A stretch of DNA of 23,903 nt from Ruminococcus sp. (lineage in GTDB: Bacteria > Bacillota > Clostridia > Lachnospirales > Lachnospiraceae): positions 1-23,903 of the forward strand of contig JAHHTL010000035.1 in assembly GCA_020024635.1 (NCBI GenBank). Reading direction: 5' to 3'. The notes beneath the pieces were generated by a model. It saw nothing but the letters and a program-made list of their open reading frames with translations, did no database searches and was not told the origin of the DNA. Made by a program: the position numbers and the translations under genes. How positions within the stretch are numbered: the stretch's first letter is position 1; every line of letters starts with the position of its first letter. Positions 22,202 through 23,903 of this stretch are shown here, piece after piece.

Positions 22202-22217
22202 TAAAAGCTGGCTTTTA
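22202..22217 (+). other. Hairpin between rpsD and rpoA
   Basis: TAAAAG pairs with CTTTTA around CTGG, about 30 bases before the rpoA Shine-Dalgarno. AT-rich and modest; no T run after it. Confidence 0.45.
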
Positions 22218-22263
22218 ATATCGTACCCCTCGACATAATTTAACCCAAAGGAGGGTCTGTATA

Positions 22264-23223
22264 GTGTTTGATTTTAATAAACCTAATATTGAGATAACAG
22301 AAATTTCAGAAGATAAAAAATATGGAAGATTTGTTGTGGAGCCTCTGGAGAGAGGTTATGGAACAACACTTGGTAACTCCTTGAGAAGAATCATGCTTTC
22401 TTCTCTTCCAGGAGCTGCAATTAGTTCTGTAAAGATTGACGGTGTTCTTCACGAATTCAGTTCAATTCCAGGTGTGAAAGAAGATGTAACAGAGATTATC
22501 ATGAATTTGAAATCACTTGCAATCAAAAACACATCTGCATCAGATGAAGTGAAAACTGCATACATTGAATTTGAAGGCGAAGGCGTTATTACAGGTGCTG
22601 ATATACAGTGTGATCCAGATATCGAGATCATGAATCCAGAGCAGGTAATTGCTACAGTAAACGGTGGCAGTGACAGCAAACAATACATGGAATTTACTAT
22701 CACAAAAGGTAGAGGATACGTAAGCGCTGATAAAAATAAAAACGATGAATTACCAATCGGAGTAATTCCAATCGATTCTATTTATACACCAGTAGAACGT
22801 GTTAATTTAACAGTTGAAAATACACGTGTTGGTCAGATTACAGATTATGACAAGCTTACGTTAGATGTATGGACAAATGGAACATTACTTCCAGACGAGG
22901 CAGTCAGCCTTGCTGCGAAAGTATTAAGCGAACATTTGAAACTCTTTATCGATTTATCGGAAGTTGCTCAGGCAGCAGAAGTTATGATTGAAAAAGAAGA
23001 TGATGAAAAAGAAAAAGTACTGGAAATGAGCATTGATGAATTAGAACTATCAGTACGTTCATACAATTGCTTAAAGAGAGCCGGTATCAATACAGTAGAA
23101 GAACTTACAAACAAGACACCAGAAGATATGATGAAGGTGCGTAATCTTGGACGTAAGTCATTAGAAGAAGTATTGGCTAAGTTAAAAGAATTAGATCTTG
23201 AACTTAATCAGGGTGATGAGTAA
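22264..23223 (+). CDS. rpoA: DNA-directed RNA polymerase subunit alpha
   Basis: A 319-residue subunit that dimerises to nucleate RNA polymerase. The N-domain has VEPLERGYGTTLGNSLRRIM (about 27-46) and VNLTVENTRVGQITDYDKLT. An acidic linker (KEDDEKEKV) leads to the C-domain with LELSVRSYNCLKRAGI and MKVRNLGRKSLEEVLAKL, which binds UP elements such as the A-tracts before rpsJ. It uses a GTG start after AAGGAGGG at 22248-22255 (8 bases). Confidence 0.98.
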   Translation: MFDFNKPNIEITEISEDKKYGRFVVEPLERGYGTTLGNSLRRIMLSSLPGAAISSVKIDGVLHEFSSIPGVKEDVTEIIMNLKSLAIKNTSASDEVKTAYIEFEGEGVITGADIQCDPDIEIMNPEQVIATVNGGSDSKQYMEFTITKGRGYVSADKNKNDELPIGVIPIDSIYTPVERVNLTVENTRVGQITDYDKLTLDVWTNGTLLPDEAVSLAAKVLSEHLKLFIDLSEVAQAAEVMIEKEDDEKEKVLEMSIDELELSVRSYNCLKRAGINTVEELTNKTPEDMMKVRNLGRKSLEEVLAKLKELDLELNQGDE

Positions 23224-23254
23224 TCACGCGTTAATCTAATTATTATTTAAATTA

Positions 23255-23326
23255 TCCAAACAGTAAGCCCGATGTGCATGTTTGGAGCATTTGATTAATA
23301 AGCCCGAAGATGCATAACCAAATGTC
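23255..23326 (+). promoter_or_regulatory. Tandem stem-loops with a shared loop motif upstream of rplQ
   Basis: Stem-loop 1 pairs TCCAAACA (23255-23262) with TGTTTGGA (23279-23286); its loop is GTAAGCCCGATGTGCA. Stem-loop 2 pairs CATTTG (23288-23293) with CAAATG (23319-23324), then after an A-C mismatch TTA with TAA; its loop is ATAAGCCCGAAGATGCA. The loops agree at TAAGCCCGA...TGCA, whereas the stems differ in sequence. The rplQ Shine-Dalgarno GGAGG follows at 23333-23337. Not recognised. Confidence 0.75.
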
Positions 23327-23346
23327 AAAAATGGAGGATTATAACA

Positions 23347-23883
23347 ATGGCAAAATATAGAAAACTTGGCAGAACATCTAGCCAGAGAAAAGCCTTATTA
23401 AGAAACCAAGTAACTGCTTTACTTAACAATGGTAAAATCGTTACTACAGAAGCAAAAGCAAAAGAAATCCGTAAGATTGCAGAAAAATTAGTTGCTATGG
23501 CTGTAAGAGAAAAAGACAACTTTGAAGAAGTAAAAGTGATGGCTAAAGTTGCTCGTAAAGACAAAGATGGCAAGAGAGTAAAAGAAGTTGTTGATGGAAA
23601 GAAAGTTACAGTATACGATGAAGTTGAAAAGACAATCAAAAAAGATATGCCAAGCAGACTTCATGCAAGAAGAGAGATGTTGAAAGTTCTTTACCCAGTA
23701 AAAGAAGTTCCAACAGCTGCAGCTGGAAAGAAGAAAAATACAAAAGAAGTTGATTTAGTAGATAAATTATTCTCTGAAATCGCTCCAAAATACGTTGACC
23801 GTAAAGGTGGATACACACGTATCGTTAAAATTGGACAGCGTAAAGGTGACGGTGCTTTAGAAGTACTGATCGAATTAGTATAA
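23347..23883 (+). CDS. rplQ: 50S ribosomal protein L17 with an internal insertion
   Basis: A 178-residue L17. The N-terminal part (KYRKLGRTSSQRKALLRNQV, TTEAKAKEIRKIAEKLV) and the C-terminal part (LFSEIAPKYVDRKGGYTRIV, GDGALEVLIELV) are standard. The usual length is about 115-130 residues. The extra residues lie between about 60 and 135: a charged segment KDKDGKRVKEVVDGKKVTVY and a later spacer VPTAAAGKKKNTKEVD, on either side of the conserved LHARREMLK. No frameshift is seen. It is the last gene in the window, 20 bases from the edge. Confidence 0.97.
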   Translation: MAKYRKLGRTSSQRKALLRNQVTALLNNGKIVTTEAKAKEIRKIAEKLVAMAVREKDNFEEVKVMAKVARKDKDGKRVKEVVDGKKVTVYDEVEKTIKKDMPSRLHARREMLKVLYPVKEVPTAAAGKKKNTKEVDLVDKLFSEIAPKYVDRKGGYTRIVKIGQRKGDGALEVLIELV

Positions 23884-23903
23884 TAGGACAGTTAAGAAGC
23901 CAC

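Noticed and set aside
8118..23883. Selenoprotein coding or SECIS elements near selC
   Set aside because: All genes here read through without internal in-frame TGA, and their products are standard non-selenium proteins.
1..23903. CRISPR arrays, insertion sequences, integrases or attachment sites
   Set aside because: No regularly spaced repeats, transposase-like frames or inverted-repeat ends were seen; the only repeats are the adaptor module duplication and the twin loops before rplQ.

Overview
The window is a low-GC Bacillota chromosome segment. Ribosomal-protein order, strong AAGGAGG ribosome binding sites, zinc-ribbon S14 and L36, a zinc-LID adenylate kinase and the overall protein style point to Clostridia, most likely Lachnospiraceae (a gut-type organism). 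Genus cannot be fixed from the sequence alone.

Layout. (1) 1-186: the 3' part of a tRNA-Val cut by the window edge, a complete tRNA-Leu(TAA) and a strong terminator. (2) 288-5695: a four-gene MacAB-type export operon on the + strand in the order adaptor, ATPase, adaptor, permease. The second adaptor carries a large insertion made of a duplicated module between proline/glutamate-rich linkers. The operon ends at a 16-bp terminator that also serves the converging thiT. (3) 5707-6581 on the - strand: thiT, the thiamine-binding subunit of an ECF transporter, behind a consensus sigma-A promoter and a TPP riboswitch. The sequence gives a readable translational switch: a 12-bp hairpin hides the Shine-Dalgarno, and the 5' side of the aptamer can compete for it. 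(4) 6567-7472 on the - strand: an RluA-family pseudouridine synthase. (5) 7612-7708: selC, the selenocysteine tRNA, with its own promoter. (6) 7838-23883 on the + strand: the S10-spc-alpha ribosomal supercluster, in the order rpsJ, rplC, rplD, rplW, rplB, rpsS, rplV, rpsC, rplP, rpmC, rpsQ, rplN, rplX, rplE, rpsZ, rpsH, rplF, rplR, rpsE, rpmD, rplO, secY, adk, a KOW-domain gene, infA, rpmJ, rpsM, rpsK, rpsD, rpoA, rplQ.

The supercluster supplies both ribosomal subunits, the SecY channel, adenylate kinase, IF-1 and RNA polymerase alpha from a few promoters. Two good ones are visible, before rpsJ and before rpmJ. Regulation seems to sit in RNA structure: a roughly 245-nt folded leader before rpsJ, a 302-nt folded spacer before rpsM, hairpins in many intercistronic gaps, and a tandem pair of stem-loops with nearly the same loop sequence just before rplQ. 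The methionine aminopeptidase gene often found between adk and infA is absent here.

The best candidates for undescribed biology are the twin stem-loops before rplQ, the rpsJ leader with two mutually exclusive folds, and the dual-adaptor exporter with its duplicated insertion. None could be checked against databases here.
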